From positions 62,001-126,000 of the forward strand of contig JBCCEW010000006.1 in the NCBI GenBank assembly GCA_039030075.1: a stretch of 64,000 nucleotides of DNA, written 5' to 3'. The DNA comes from Myxococcota bacterium. GTDB taxonomy: Bacteria; Myxococcota_A; UBA9160; SMWR01. The notes beneath the pieces were generated by a model, which saw only the letters and a program-made list of their open reading frames with translations, ran no database searches and was not told the DNA's origin. This document shows positions 35,988 to 43,997 of the stretch, in pieces. The first letter of the stretch is position 1, and every line of letters starts with the position of its first letter. The translations under genes were made by a program, and so were the position numbers.

Positions 35988-37760
35988 TCAGCTTCCGCGG
36001 AAGAAGCGCGAGAGCCGCGTGCCGGTTCCCGCGCGCGCTTCGATCGCCGAGAGCGCACGTCCCAGGCGGTCTGCCACCTCGCCCAGATCTCCCCGCACCG
36101 CGCTCGCATCGCTACGCAGGGAACGCAGGGTTTCGCTCAGCTCGTGGGTGGCGTGGCCGAGGGCTTCGCGTTGACGCTCCTGGAGCGCCGCGTGCCGCTC
36201 TTCGTGGGAGCGCCGTTCGAGGGCCGACTCCCGATCGGCTTCGATCACGCCGCGCACCTGCTCCTGGCGCCAGCGTTCGAGGCCCCCCACCTGCTCGTCG
36301 ATGCGCCCGAGGGTCGCGGCGAGTCGTTCGCTCGCCGCGTGCAGTGTGTGGGCCTGGGACTCTTCGGCGCTCGCCATGTCTCGCTGGAAGGCCTGGGCCT
36401 CGCGAGCGGCGTCGCGCAACTGCTCGGCGAAGTCACCGAAGGCGCGTGCGCCCTCGTCGCGGACCTCGCTGGCTTCGCTGCGAATGTGACCGAGGGTGCG
36501 GGCCAGCTTCTCGGCCGTTCCCGAGAGCTCCTGGGCCTGGACGCGCTGGGCCTCCCCGGCCATCGCCTGCTGTTCCTGGAGCCGGCGGTGAAGGCGCTCG
36601 ATCCCCGCGAGCTGATCGTCGACGCGGGCGGCACCGAGTTCCTGGATCCGCCGGGCCTCGGCGGCCATGCCTTCCAGGTGCGACCGGAAGTCGCGGAGCA
36701 GGTTGCGCTGGGTTTCCGAGAGTTCGTCGCTGGCCTCTTGCTGGCGCGCATGCGCCCATTGGTCGAGGCGCTCGAGCTGTTCGCCCTGTCGCACGCGCAA
36801 CAGCTCGTCGACCTTCTGCCAACCCGAGAGCACCTGGCCCGAGAGCGTCTCGCCGATCTGGCCCAGTCGCTCTCCCCAGTTCCGCAGCTGAGCCTCGTGC
36901 GCCGCCATCGCCCGCGCGACAGCGGCTTCGACCCGCTGCGCGACGTCGGCTTCCGAACCGAGCGGGTCGCTCGCCAGGCGTGACAGCAGCTGGAGTTCGG
37001 CGTAGTCCTCGACGGCGACGAGGAAGTCCTCCTCGGACTTCTGGACGGCACTGGCTGGGAACATGATCAGGATGCTCATCACGAGCGCCAGGAGCGTGGT
37101 GTCGAAGGCGACGGCCAGCCCCGTCGTGACACTGCCGAGCGCGCTCTTCATCACCGCGAGATCGGCCGCGGCATCGAGGGATTCGGAGAACCCCCCGACC
37201 GCGGTCCCGATACCGATCACCGTGCCGATGAAGCCGAGAATCGGAACCGCCCAGATGAAGACGCGCACCAGCGTGTAGCTCGACTCGACCGCGTCGGCGT
37301 CGGCCTGGGCCCGGGCGCCGAGCTGTTGCGACACCTCTCGGGAGTCGCCGCGGCCAGCGAAGTGCACCAGCGCGCGGCGCAGGCGCGTCGCCAGCACGCC
37401 CGAGCGGGCGGGCGCGGGGAGCGCATCCAGATGGGCCAGGAGCGCCGGCGTGTTTTCGGGGGTGATCGTGTCGCCGAGTCGGGCCGGGAGCAGGTCCTCT
37501 TCGAGGACCGCCCGCTCGCGGCGCAGCCGGGCGTACTTCACGCCCAGGATGATGGCGGCCCACGCCGACAGGAACGTGATCGCGTAGGGCACCCGTCCCC
37601 GATCTCCGAAGAGGGCGCCGAAGGACGTGTCGAGGAGCGGATCGACCAGACCCAGGTAGAAGACGGCCGTGACGATCACCGCGACCGCGCCGGTCCAGGC
37701 GAGCGCCACGTTGGTGGCAGCGTGGGCAAAGACGTCTTCGCTGTGTGTGCGGTCCGGCAA
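35988..37760 (-). CDS. MotA/TolQ/ExbB-type proton channel with long coiled-coil tail
   Basis: The 590-residue product has four membrane helices: two near the N-terminus (about 18-43 and 58-75) and the diagnostic pair VPILGFIGTVIGIGTAVGGF (about 175) and TTGLAVAFDTTLLALVMSIL (about 210), which match helices 3 and 4 of MotA/ExbB. From about 235 to 575 it is one predicted coiled coil, a cytoplasmic tail longer than in MotA or TolQ, reminiscent of ZorA. The start is TTG with GAGGA four to five bases upstream. It leads the operon with two ExbD-like proteins and a DUF3604 lipoprotein. Confidence 0.85.
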   Translation of the reverse strand: MPDRTHSEDVFAHAATNVALAWTGAVAVIVTAVFYLGLVDPLLDTSFGALFGDRGRVPYAITFLSAWAAIILGVKYARLRRERAVLEEDLLPARLGDTITPENTPALLAHLDALPAPARSGVLATRLRRALVHFAGRGDSREVSQQLGARAQADADAVESSYTLVRVFIWAVPILGFIGTVIGIGTAVGGFSESLDAAADLAVMKSALGSVTTGLAVAFDTTLLALVMSILIMFPASAVQKSEEDFLVAVEDYAELQLLSRLASDPLGSEADVAQRVEAAVARAMAAHEAQLRNWGERLGQIGETLSGQVLSGWQKVDELLRVRQGEQLERLDQWAHARQQEASDELSETQRNLLRDFRSHLEGMAAEARRIQELGAARVDDQLAGIERLHRRLQEQQAMAGEAQRVQAQELSGTAEKLARTLGHIRSEASEVRDEGARAFGDFAEQLRDAAREAQAFQRDMASAEESQAHTLHAASERLAATLGRIDEQVGGLERWRQEQVRGVIEADRESALERRSHEERHAALQERQREALGHATHELSETLRSLRSDASAVRGDLGEVADRLGRALSAIEARAGTGTRLSRFFRGS

Positions 37761-37820
37761 ACGTTCCTCTGCCGGAAGTATTTCATGTCCCGGTCGGGGC
37801 GCCCAGCCGAGGACCCCGCA

Positions 37821-37826
37821 TATACT
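37821..37826 (+). promoter_or_regulatory. candidate -10 box of the RuBisCO-like gene
   Basis: TATACT at 37821-37826 is a near-perfect -10 element 60 bp before the start codon. No good -35 is visible. The 125-bp divergent region also serves the motor operon on the other strand (AAATACT on the minus strand near 37779-37785). Confidence 0.35.
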
Positions 37827-37885
37827 GCGCCCAGCGCTGGGTTCGGGGCTTCCCGCGGCGTTCGACTCCCCGGGAGACCGCGGCC

Positions 37886-38995
37886 ATGGAATTCCTTCGC
37901 GTCACCTACGAGCTCGCCGTACCCCTCCCGGAGGCCGAGTCCCGGGCCGAGGGGATCGCCCGCGAACAGACGGTCGAAGTGCCGCGGGTGGTGGTGCGCG
38001 ACGCCTTCATCGCCGAGCACGTCCTGGGGCGCGTGGAGCAGGTCGCGGCCGCCGGTGAGGAAGGCCGGAGCCGCGCCACGATCGCCTACCCGGCGGACGC
38101 CACGGGGCTGGATCCGGCCCAGACCCTGGGCGTGCTCTTCGGCAACAGCTCGCTCGCGGCCGACGTGCGCTGCGTCGACATCGAGGTCCCCGAGAGCCTG
38201 GCGCGCGCCCTCGGCGGGCCGCGGCACGGGCTCGAGGCCCTGCGCGCTGCCACCGGGGCGGCCGACCGGGCGCTCACCTGCACGGCGGTGAAGCCGCTCG
38301 GCCACCGCCCCGAGGCGCTGGCCGATCTGCTGCGCGCCTTCGGGCGGGCCGGGATCGACGTGGTGAAGGACGATCAGGGATTGGCGAATCAGGCGTTCTG
38401 TCCCTTCGAGGCCCGAGTGCGCGCGTGCCTCGGCGCCGTCGAGGAGGTCGCCGACGCCACCGGGCACCGGGTGCTCTACGCGCCCAATCTGATCGGCACC
38501 CCGGGTCGGGTCTTCGACGAGCTTCGCCTGGCCGAAGACCTGGGTGCGCGCGCGGTCATGGCGTCGCCGATGCTGATCGGGCTGCCGACGTTCTCGGAGA
38601 TCTGCGCGCGTTCGTCGGTCCCGGTGTTGGCCCATCCCTCGCACGGGGGCGCGGTCGCGTACGCACCCGAGCTGCTCTTTGGGAAGCTGCTGCGCCTCTA
38701 CGGTGCCGACGCGGTGATCTTCGTGGGGTACGGCGGGCGCTTCGAGACGCCGCGTCCCGCCTGCGCGTCGATCGCCGACGGGCTGCGCGCGCCCTGGGCA
38801 GGGCTGCGGCCGAGCCTGCCGGTACCGGGCGGTGGCATCGAGCTCGAGAACGCCGCGGAGATCGTGTCCTTCTACGGGCGCGACACGATGCTGCTCGTCG
38901 GGGGAAGTCTGCAGCTCGACGACGCAGGCCCCGAGGCGCGCAGCCGCGCCTTCGTGCAGGCCGTGCACGACGCGTCCGCCGCGCTGCCCGCCTAG
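37886..38995 (+). CDS. RuBisCO-like protein (form IV)
   Basis: The 369-residue product has the RuBisCO large-subunit barrel but is short and altered. The carbamylated-lysine block reads GIDVVKDDQGL (Lys and first Asp kept, metal-ligand Glu changed to Gln). TAVKPLGHRPE keeps one lysine of KPK. VLAHPSHGG keeps the His but lacks the Arg. The phosphate-site Ser is Gly in PVPGGGIEL. It cannot be a carboxylase; RLPs are enolases or isomerases in thiosugar or sugar-acid pathways. It has no pathway neighbours: a motor operon lies upstream and polB is convergent. Confidence 0.85.
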   Translation: MEFLRVTYELAVPLPEAESRAEGIAREQTVEVPRVVVRDAFIAEHVLGRVEQVAAAGEEGRSRATIAYPADATGLDPAQTLGVLFGNSSLAADVRCVDIEVPESLARALGGPRHGLEALRAATGAADRALTCTAVKPLGHRPEALADLLRAFGRAGIDVVKDDQGLANQAFCPFEARVRACLGAVEEVADATGHRVLYAPNLIGTPGRVFDELRLAEDLGARAVMASPMLIGLPTFSEICARSSVPVLAHPSHGGAVAYAPELLFGKLLRLYGADAVIFVGYGGRFETPRPACASIADGLRAPWAGLRPSLPVPGGGIELENAAEIVSFYGRDTMLLVGGSLQLDDAGPEARSRAFVQAVHDASAALPA

Positions 38996-41289
38996 AGGAG
39001 ACCGAGCTGGCGCGGTTCTCCGAGGGCATCCTCGGTGTGCTCGCCGAGCGGCGTGAGCACGGCCTCGGCGAGGGGGCGCAGCACCCGGTCGACGTAGTGG
39101 GCGCGGTCGATGTCGTCGGGCAGCGGTTGGCCCGGGAGGACCGGCTCGGGTCCGCGCTGGGTCACCAGGTAGCGGATTACCGGCCCGGCCCGCGGCCCGG
39201 CCTTGCGCGCGGCCTGGACGTGGGGCGGCGCCGACTGGGTGTACCGATCGAGCGACCCCTTGCGCAGCCGCTTCACGTAGACGAGCTCGGCGTCGCGTTC
39301 GCCGGCGCGGACCGCGTTCACGACCTCCCGGACGAAGGGCACGACGGTGTCGCCGTCGAAGGCGCGTTCGAGCATGCCGCGCTGCAGGTGTCCCGCGATC
39401 GCCGGCCAATCTCGTCGCACGGATTCGAGGCCGACCACCGCCAGCCGACCGTCGACACGGCCGGCGTAGCGCTTCTTGCTCCCGCTGGTGCCGCCGCGCA
39501 CCCGCGGCAGAAAGAAGCGGTCGTAGACCTTCTCGAGCTCGAGGTCGAGGTGGGACGTGACGCCGTGGGTCTCTTCGACCCATGCGGCGATGCGGGTCTG
39601 CACCCGCTCGCGCAGCTTCGCGGCCTGGTCCGAGCCGTCGCTGCCGTCCGCGGCGAGCAGCACGAAGACCGAATCCGTATCGCCATAGATCACCTCGACG
39701 CCTTCGTCTTCGAAGGCGGCACGGGTGCGCGCGAGCATCTCCTGGCCGAAGCCGGTGATCGCGTTCGCGATGGCGGGATCGAAGAAGCGACACGACGCTG
39801 CTCCGAGCACGCCGAACAGGGCGTTCATCATGATCTTGATCGCCTGGTCGGCGTTCCGGTCGCCGCGGGCCTTGGCCGCGTCGCGGCGCTCGGCGAAGCC
39901 CTCGAGGATCTCGGGCAGCAGGGCGCCTTCGCGGGCGAAGCGGGCGCCGCCGGGGGCCTGGATCGGGTTCGGCGCGTCATCGGCCAGGACGTGCGCGAGC
40001 GGATCGAGCTGGAAGGTGCGGATCAGGCTCGGGTAGAGGCTCTTGAAGTCGAAGACCGCGACGTTCTCGAAGAAGCCCGGGCGGCTGTCGAGCACCGCGC
40101 CGCCTCGGACCTGGGCGCTCTTCCGCGAGCTGTCGACGCTCGGCGCGGCGTAGCCCCGCTTGCGGAGGGCCGGCAGGTACAGCCGATCGAACGAAGCGAT
40201 CGACGCGCCCACGCGGTCGAGGGGCATCCCGGTCAACAGGCTGCGTTCGAGGCTCAGGGCCAGGAGGCCTTCGTGCTCGAGGATCTCCAGGACGAGTCGG
40301 GCGTCTTCGCGGTTGTAGGCGACCAGGGCCTCGGGTTCTTCGCGGTAGAGCCGATCGATCTCCGCGGCCGGATCCGCGACTTCTTCGGACAGGAGCTTGC
40401 CGCGCCCCAGCACGTGCCGCGCCACCGTCTCCAGCCGGTAGTCCTCGAGACGCAGCGCATCGCGCACGACGGGGAGGGCGTCCAAGAGGATCCGGCCGGG
40501 CAGGGTGCCCCGCGTCTGGCGGGTGAAGCCCATCTCCTGTTGGAAGCGCATCTCGCCCGGAACGCGACCGAGCGAGGCCCCGACGCGCAGCTCCCGCTGA
40601 CGCTTGGCGATGAGCTGCAGATCGAAGTCGATCACGTTCCAACCCGTGATCACGTCCGGGTCGAGGGCGCGGATGCGCTCGGCGACGGCGCGCAGCAGCG
40701 CACGTTCGTCGGCGTGGGCGGTCGCGCCCGTGATCTCTCCGCGCCCGGCGAGGTGCACCTCGTCCGCGTCGTCGCCGACGAGCGCGGCCGAGCGGATCTC
40801 GCGACCGCGCGGATCGGTCTCCAGGTCGAGAGACAGAACGCGCAGCTGGGGTCGCACCGCCGCGGGTGTCAGCGCCGGGTTGCGGAACCAGACCAGCCCG
40901 TCGCGTTCGGTCGCCTCGCCGTCGATCGCGACGCCGGCCCGCACGCCGGCGTCGATCAGGTAGCGATAGGGAAAGCGGACGTCGGACTCGAAATGCGGCC
41001 GTCCCTGCTGGGCGAGTCGGTCGCGCAGGGCCGGGACGTCGCCCGGTGTCGCGGCCTCGACCCGCGCGAGAGCGTGGCCCCCGAAGCTGCGCAGTGCGGC
41101 GTCGCCGATGCGGACCGACGCGGTGTCGCGGAGCGCGTCGGCGTCCTCGGCCCGCACGAAGAAGTAGGGCCGGAAGCGGTCGTCCTCCACACAGAACGCG
41201 CGCCCATCCTCGAGTCGCCCGAAGAGCTGGACCACGGCCACCCCATCGCGGATGCGGTAGCTGGGTTGGAGGATGTAGCCGTCGGGCAT
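38992..41289 (-). CDS. polB: DNA polymerase II (family B)
   Basis: The 765-residue product carries the proofreading exonuclease motifs (LSLDLETDPRGREI, NVIDFDLQLI, YNREDARLVLEI) and polymerase motifs A (VFDFKSLYPSLIRTF), B (IKIMMNALFGVLG) and C (YGDTDSVFVLL), all with catalytic residues intact. Length and order match E. coli Pol II, a damage-tolerant repair polymerase. No SOS box was recognised upstream. Its stop codon shares a CTAG with the convergent RuBisCO-like gene. Confidence 0.95.
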   Translation of the reverse strand: MPDGYILQPSYRIRDGVAVVQLFGRLEDGRAFCVEDDRFRPYFFVRAEDADALRDTASVRIGDAALRSFGGHALARVEAATPGDVPALRDRLAQQGRPHFESDVRFPYRYLIDAGVRAGVAIDGEATERDGLVWFRNPALTPAAVRPQLRVLSLDLETDPRGREIRSAALVGDDADEVHLAGRGEITGATAHADERALLRAVAERIRALDPDVITGWNVIDFDLQLIAKRQRELRVGASLGRVPGEMRFQQEMGFTRQTRGTLPGRILLDALPVVRDALRLEDYRLETVARHVLGRGKLLSEEVADPAAEIDRLYREEPEALVAYNREDARLVLEILEHEGLLALSLERSLLTGMPLDRVGASIASFDRLYLPALRKRGYAAPSVDSSRKSAQVRGGAVLDSRPGFFENVAVFDFKSLYPSLIRTFQLDPLAHVLADDAPNPIQAPGGARFAREGALLPEILEGFAERRDAAKARGDRNADQAIKIMMNALFGVLGAASCRFFDPAIANAITGFGQEMLARTRAAFEDEGVEVIYGDTDSVFVLLAADGSDGSDQAAKLRERVQTRIAAWVEETHGVTSHLDLELEKVYDRFFLPRVRGGTSGSKKRYAGRVDGRLAVVGLESVRRDWPAIAGHLQRGMLERAFDGDTVVPFVREVVNAVRAGERDAELVYVKRLRKGSLDRYTQSAPPHVQAARKAGPRAGPVIRYLVTQRGPEPVLPGQPLPDDIDRAHYVDRVLRPLAEAVLTPLGEHTEDALGEPRQLGLL

Positions 41290-41448
41290 GGACCCTCTCG
41301 CGGGGGCGCGCCGCTCGGCCCGGGGCGTCGCAGCGCTTCTCCCCCGGGGCGACCGGGTGGCGAACCCGTGACGATTCCGAGACTCTTGGTGCCAGCGGCG
41401 CGCGATCCCTCCCGCATCGCAGCCCTCTCACGATAGCCTTCGGGACCG

Positions 41449-42132
41449 ATGGCACAGCGAATCCTCGTCGTCGACGACGAACCCGACCTGCTCGAACTGG
41501 TCCGCATCAACCTGAGCCAGGCTGGCTTCGAGGTCGAGACCGCCGATACCGGCTCCCAGGCCCTCGAGAAGCTGCGCGCCGCTCCTCCGGACCTGATGAT
41601 CCTCGACCTGATGCTCCCGGATCTCTCGGGAACCGAGGTGTGTCGCCAGGTTCGCGCCGATGTGGCGCTCTCGGAGACCCCGATCATCATGCTCACCGCG
41701 AAGGCCGACGAGGTCGATCGCGTGGTGGGGCTCGAACTCGGGGCGGATGACTACGTGACCAAGCCCTTCAGCCCTCGCGAGCTGACACTCCGCGCTCGCG
41801 CCGTCCTGCGGCGGCGCCAGCCGGCGGCGCGCGAGAGCTCGGACGTGCTCGAGAACGCGGTCTTGCGGCTCGACCCGGAACGGCACCGCTGCTTCGTGTC
41901 CGACCAGGAGATCGAGCTCACCGCCAAGGAGTTCGCGCTCCTGCACGGGTTGATGCGCCGTCCCGGGCGCGTGATGACCCGCGATCAGCTCCTGGACGAC
42001 GTCTGGGGCACGGACATCGCCGTGACGACCCGCACGATCGACACCCACCTGAAGCGACTCCGCGAGAAGCTGGGTCCAGCGGGGAGCTTGATTGAGACCG
42101 TGCGCGGGGTCGGCTATCGGTTCTCGGAGTAG
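41449..42132 (+). CDS. phoB: phosphate regulon response regulator PhoB
   Basis: The 227-residue product has a receiver domain (ILVVDDEPDLLELV, phospho-Asp in LMILDLMLPDLSG, LTAKAD, KPFSPREL) and an OmpR/PhoB winged helix (ELTAKEFALLHGLM ... TRTIDTHLKRLREKL ... VRGVGYRF). The downstream histidine kinase and the Pst and ppk genes support the PhoB assignment. A weak 7-4-7 repeat (CCGTGAC-GATT-CCGAGAC, 41366-41383) upstream could be a degenerate Pho box for autoregulation. Confidence 0.9.
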   Translation: MAQRILVVDDEPDLLELVRINLSQAGFEVETADTGSQALEKLRAAPPDLMILDLMLPDLSGTEVCRQVRADVALSETPIIMLTAKADEVDRVVGLELGADDYVTKPFSPRELTLRARAVLRRRQPAARESSDVLENAVLRLDPERHRCFVSDQEIELTAKEFALLHGLMRRPGRVMTRDQLLDDVWGTDIAVTTRTIDTHLKRLREKLGPAGSLIETVRGVGYRFSE

Positions 42133-42221
42133 CGCTCCTCCGAGCGCTTCTCCGAGCAGGGCGATGGGACGCGCACGGTGTCCCTTCGTTCCCTCGCGGA
42201 CCCACCCCGGAGACCCGTTGG

Positions 42222-43997
42222 ATGCTGGGGAGACCGCTCACCCGCGCCGCGGCCTTCGCCGCGCTCCTGACCCTGCTGCTGATCGCAGCGGAGCCCTTCG
42301 GCTATCGACAGCTCCGCGAGAACGATCTCGCGCGTCTGGACGCGCGTCTCGAGCACGTCGCCCGGGCGATCGCCGCGAATCTGGGACCCGGCGGGATCGG
42401 TGGCCCGAGGGCGGCGGAAGCGTTGGCCTCTGCTGCTCGCTACGCCGACATCCGCGTGACCCTGATCGAGGACGCGGGTCGGGTGCTGGCCGACAGCGAG
42501 ATCGAGCCGCAGCGGATCGACTCGGTCCAGAACCACGGGGAGCGCGAGGAAGTCCAGGCCGCACGCGCGGCGGGGATCGGACGCGCGTCTCGAACCAGCC
42601 GCACGGTCGGTCGATCGCTGCGCTACGTCGCCATCGCGGTGCCCGGCGGTTTCGTGCGCGTGGCCCACGATCTCGACGAGCGCGACGCGGCGCTGAGTGG
42701 CTTTCGCCGACAGGCCCTGCTGCTGATCGCGCTCTCGGCGCTCGGATCGCTGGCGCTCTTCCAGCTCTTCCATTGGCTGTTTCAGCGGCGTCCGATGCGC
42801 GAGATGCGTCGGATGGCGGCCCGGATCTCGAAGGGACGCCTGGACGCGCGCGTGCCTCAGACCTCGGATCCCGATCTGTCGGGAATCGCGCGCGCGATCA
42901 ACCGGATGGCGGGGCAGCTGCGCTCCCAGCTCCAGCGCGCCACCGATGACAAGGAGCAGCTCGGTTCCGTGCTCGAGGCGATGGTGGAGGGCGTGCTCGT
43001 TGTCGACGTGCGTGGCGTCACCCTGCTCGCGAACTCGCGCCTCGGCGAACTCTTCGCCCTGCATGGGGAACTGGTGGGGCGTCCGATGCTCGAGGGGATC
43101 CGCAACGCCGAACTCGAAGACATCTTGATGGACGCCGCCGCGACCAACGAGACCGTGGCGGGAAGCCTCGAGCTGGGCGGCGCGAACCCGCGCACGCTCC
43201 AGGTGCAGGCGGCTCGCTTTCCCGCCGACGGAGAGCGCATCGGGACGGTTGCGGTGTTGCACGACGTCACGGAACTGATGCGTCTCGAGGACGTGCGGCG
43301 TGACTTCGTTGCGAACGCGTCCCACGAGCTGCGTACGCCGCTCGCTGCGATCCGCGGGTTCGCCGAGACCCTGCTCGAGTCGGTGTCGCTGGCTCCCGAG
43401 GACCAGAAGTCGTACCTAGAAGTCATCCACCGCCACGCGCAGCGGCTCTCGAACATCGTCGAAGACCTCTTGGCGCTGTCCACGATCGAGAGCCGTACGG
43501 TGAAGCTCGAGATCGCTCCCATCGACGTCGAGACGGTCGCCCGAAGCCTGATCGCGGACTCCGGGCTCCGGTTCGAAGAGCGCGAGATCCGCGTGCGTCT
43601 CGACGTCCCGAACGGGTCGACCGCACTCGCTGATGCGAGGGCCCTCGATCAGGTCCTCTCCAACTTGATCGACAACGCCGTGAAGTACACCGAGCCCGGC
43701 GGCACCATCGACGTCACCATCGAGTCCGAAGGGTCCCGGGTGCGGGTGGTCGTTCGCGACTCGGGCATCGGAATTCCCGCCGAGGACACGGCCCGGATCT
43801 TCGAGCGCTTCTACCGGGTGGACCGCGCCCGTTCTCGCGCGCTGGGAGGCACGGGCCTCGGCCTCTCGATCGTCAAGCATCTCGTGCAGGCGATGGGGGG
43901 TGAGATCTTCGTGCAGAGCGAGCTGGGCGAAGGCTCGAGTTTCATCTTCACGCTACCGGCACCCGTCGTCGGGCAGGCCGAGACTCAGATCCCGTAG
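42222..43997 (+). CDS. phoR: phosphate sensor histidine kinase PhoR
   Basis: The 591-residue product has two membrane helices (about 8-25 and 163-185) bounding a ~140-residue periplasmic domain. A HAMP linker (MREMRRMAARISKGRLDARV), a PAS domain (about 245-340), the HisKA H-box FVANASHELRTPLAAIRGFA and an HATPase with NLIDNAVKYTEPGG, DSGIGIPAED and GLGLSIVKHLV follow. It lies 89 bp after phoB. It overlaps ppk1 by 13 bp, convergently. Phosphate status is probably sensed through the PstSCAB-PhoU complex encoded in the same island. Confidence 0.9.
   Translation: MLGRPLTRAAAFAALLTLLLIAAEPFGYRQLRENDLARLDARLEHVARAIAANLGPGGIGGPRAAEALASAARYADIRVTLIEDAGRVLADSEIEPQRIDSVQNHGEREEVQAARAAGIGRASRTSRTVGRSLRYVAIAVPGGFVRVAHDLDERDAALSGFRRQALLLIALSALGSLALFQLFHWLFQRRPMREMRRMAARISKGRLDARVPQTSDPDLSGIARAINRMAGQLRSQLQRATDDKEQLGSVLEAMVEGVLVVDVRGVTLLANSRLGELFALHGELVGRPMLEGIRNAELEDILMDAAATNETVAGSLELGGANPRTLQVQAARFPADGERIGTVAVLHDVTELMRLEDVRRDFVANASHELRTPLAAIRGFAETLLESVSLAPEDQKSYLEVIHRHAQRLSNIVEDLLALSTIESRTVKLEIAPIDVETVARSLIADSGLRFEEREIRVRLDVPNGSTALADARALDQVLSNLIDNAVKYTEPGGTIDVTIESEGSRVRVVVRDSGIGIPAEDTARIFERFYRVDRARSRALGGTGLGLSIVKHLVQAMGGEIFVQSELGEGSSFIFTLPAPVVGQAETQIP

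Noticed and set aside
31948-37760. Zorya anti-phage system (ZorA/ZorB) for the long-tailed channel operon
   Set aside because: The rod proteins have no OmpA-like peptidoglycan-binding domain, there are two of them, and no ZorC/ZorD/ZorE nuclease or helicase gene is adjacent.
37886-38995. Functional RuBisCO and CO2 fixation
   Set aside because: Several catalytic and substrate residues are replaced, and no phosphoribulokinase or small-subunit gene is present.
41366-41383. Pho box upstream of phoB
   Set aside because: CCGTGAC-GATT-CCGAGAC has the right spacing but too many mismatches to the other three boxes to be listed as a site.
38425-41436. Open frame of about 1,000 codons opposite polB
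   Set aside because: polB on the other strand has all family-B motifs; this frame has no domain and a shadow-type composition.
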